Part shown: positions 63,211-64,000 of the stretch, in pieces
How the letters are laid out: each line of letters begins with the position of its first letter
How positions within the stretch are numbered: the stretch's first letter is position 1
Source of the DNA: Rhodoplanes sp046000175
GTDB lineage: Bacteria; Pseudomonadota; Alphaproteobacteria; Rhizobiales; Xanthobacteraceae
Assembly: GCF_046000175.1 (NCBI RefSeq)
Contig: NZ_JBEOMB010000045.1
Location: 10,430 to 74,429 of the forward strand
Length of the DNA stretch: 64,000 nt
Direction of reading: 5' to 3'
Translations under genes and position numbers: made by a program
Notes under the pieces: generated by a model
Told to the model about the DNA's origin: nothing
What the model saw: the letters and a program-made list of their open reading frames with translations, nothing else
Databases searched by the model: none

Positions 63211-63622
63211 GAGCAGAGCCTCGACGTCGATGTGCTGTTGCCTGCGGCCGGCGACACTCGAGACGGATGCCTTGACGGGGGGCAAGAACCGAGGCGACGC
63301 AGGGGTATGCCGAGGCCGTGATCTGACGAGAATTGCCGAAAATACGATAAGAAATTCTTCCAATGTTCCGTCGTTTGTTGGGGGAACAGCTCGGCATAAA
63401 TACGTATTCAATTATTACTATACAGCGTTTGAATGACCGCCAAAGCCCCGCAGCGTAATACTTTTCGGATGGCAGAAAGTCGGCCGCGTTCCAGCGTGGC
63501 GGCCTTGCCAATAAAAAGCCCGGGCCGTTCTGGCCCGGGCTCGAGGGTGAGTTTAACGGCGGCTTTCTGCCGCTCTGTTCTGGGCTCGAAGCCGAGCCAG
63601 ACGGACCACGCCGGTGGGGCGG
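63211..63622. other. 412-base intergenic region between chemoreceptor genes
   Basis: It contains the terminator at 63512-63541 and, to its left, an AT-rich stretch (GAAAATACGATAAGAAATTC, then CATAAATACGTATTCAATTA, 63338-63420) that probably carries the promoter of the receptor starting at 63210. No gene was found. Confidence 0.55.
63512..63541 (-). terminator. terminator of the right-hand chemoreceptor gene
   Basis: Stem AGCCCGGGCC/GGCCCGGGCT with loop GTTCT. Reading leftward it is followed by a T-run (the complement of AAAAA at 63513-63517). Confidence 0.85.
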
Positions 63623-64000
63623 CTACGCGGCCCGGATCGTGTTCAGGAACTTGCCGACCTCGAGCTTGAGACGGTTGCTCTCGCCCGACAGCTGCTGCGC
63701 CGAGGAGAGAACCTGCGAGGAGGCCGAGCCGGTCTCGGCGGCACCGCGGTCGACCTCCCCGATATTGGTCGCGACCTCGGTGGTGCCGCTCGCGGCCTGC
63801 TGGACGTTACGGGCGATCTCGGAGGTCGCCGCGCCCTGTTCCTCGACGGCCGCCGCGATCGTATTGGTGATCTCGGCGATGCGGCCGATGGTGCCGCCGA
63901 TCTCCTTGATGGCCGACACGGAGTCCTGGGTCGCGGCCTGCATGGAGGTGATCTGGCTGGAGATCTCGCCCGTCGCCTTGCCGGTCTGGGCGGCCAGCGC
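63623..64000 (-). CDS. methyl-accepting chemotaxis protein, C-terminal fragment
   Basis: The last 125 residues of a second chemoreceptor; the start lies right of the window. The end (SAIKEIGGTIGRIAEITNTI, ARNVQQAASGTTEVATNIGE, SSQVLSSAQQLSGESNRLKL) differs from the neighbouring receptor only at a few positions (for example ASIAAAIEQQ against NTIAAAVEEQ), so the two are paralogs in tandem. No CheR-binding pentapeptide at the end (LNTIRAA). Confidence 0.93.
   Translation of the reverse strand, partial: ALAAQTGKATGEISSQITSMQAATQDSVSAIKEIGGTIGRIAEITNTIAAAVEEQGAATSEIARNVQQAASGTTEVATNIGEVDRGAAETGSASSQVLSSAQQLSGESNRLKLEVGKFLNTIRAA

Overview
The window is about 70% G+C, densely packed, and reads as chromosome of an alphaproteobacterium, most likely of the Hyphomicrobiales (Rhodoplanes, Bradyrhizobium or Rhodopseudomonas-like). 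The pointers are the trnW-secE-nusG-rplKA linkage, Rhizobiales-type lineage-restricted small proteins, a class I PHA synthase, several branched-chain-amino-acid-type (HAAT) ABC transporters, and dispersed palindromes typical of that order. The genus is inferred, not proven. Both ends cut a gene: a transporter binding protein at the left and a chemoreceptor at the right.

Layout. 1-5.3 kb: a HAAT transporter whose permease LivM and both ATPases are fused into one 829-residue protein, followed by a cytosine-deaminase-like amidohydrolase. 5.5-14.4 kb: an alpha/beta hydrolase, tRNA-Trp, a 4 kb accessory block (membrane lipase-like protein, isoprenylcysteine-methyltransferase-like protein, a GKAPI-repeat peptide, a secreted protein with a possible permuted papain-like fold), then secE-nusG-rplK-rplA. 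The expected rplJL-rpoBC does not follow. 14.5-15.4 kb: a lone FAD subunit of a molybdenum hydroxylase.

15.8-32.1 kb is the most distinctive region. It is a long minus-strand glycoconjugate cassette: a GT9-like protein, inositol-1-phosphate synthase, histidine phosphatase, four CgeB-like glycosyltransferases, a sugar nucleotidyltransferase, a CmoB-like methyltransferase, a glycoside hydrolase whose barrel halves are in swapped order, a nucleotide-sugar epimerase, a B12-binding radical SAM enzyme, a GT4 glycosyltransferase and UDP-glucuronate decarboxylase. Many junctions are ATGA overlaps. A deoB gene broken by one missing base lies in the middle. No flippase, polymerase or exporter is present, so the product could be a soluble, inositol-based glycoside or an oligosaccharide exported from elsewhere.

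32.2-45.3 kb holds small conserved proteins, an MgtC-like protein, a 1181-residue iron-sulfur flavoprotein, GntR and BigR/SqrR-like regulators flanking a 3-hydroxyacyl-CoA dehydrogenase, a hibernation-factor/cold-shock-like protein, topoisomerase IB and a Crp/Fnr regulator. 45.4-50.2 kb is a second, unfused HAAT operon. 50.3-60.8 kb holds a CBS-BON protein, a PHA synthase with a 230-residue disordered extension, a lipoprotein, an alaC-like aminotransferase, hom, glpX, recJ and two small hydrophilic proteins. Two chemoreceptors end the window.

Four families of dispersed palindromic repeats occur. One copy lies in frame inside the GT9-like gene, and another creates a false N-terminal extension in front of the amidohydrolase.
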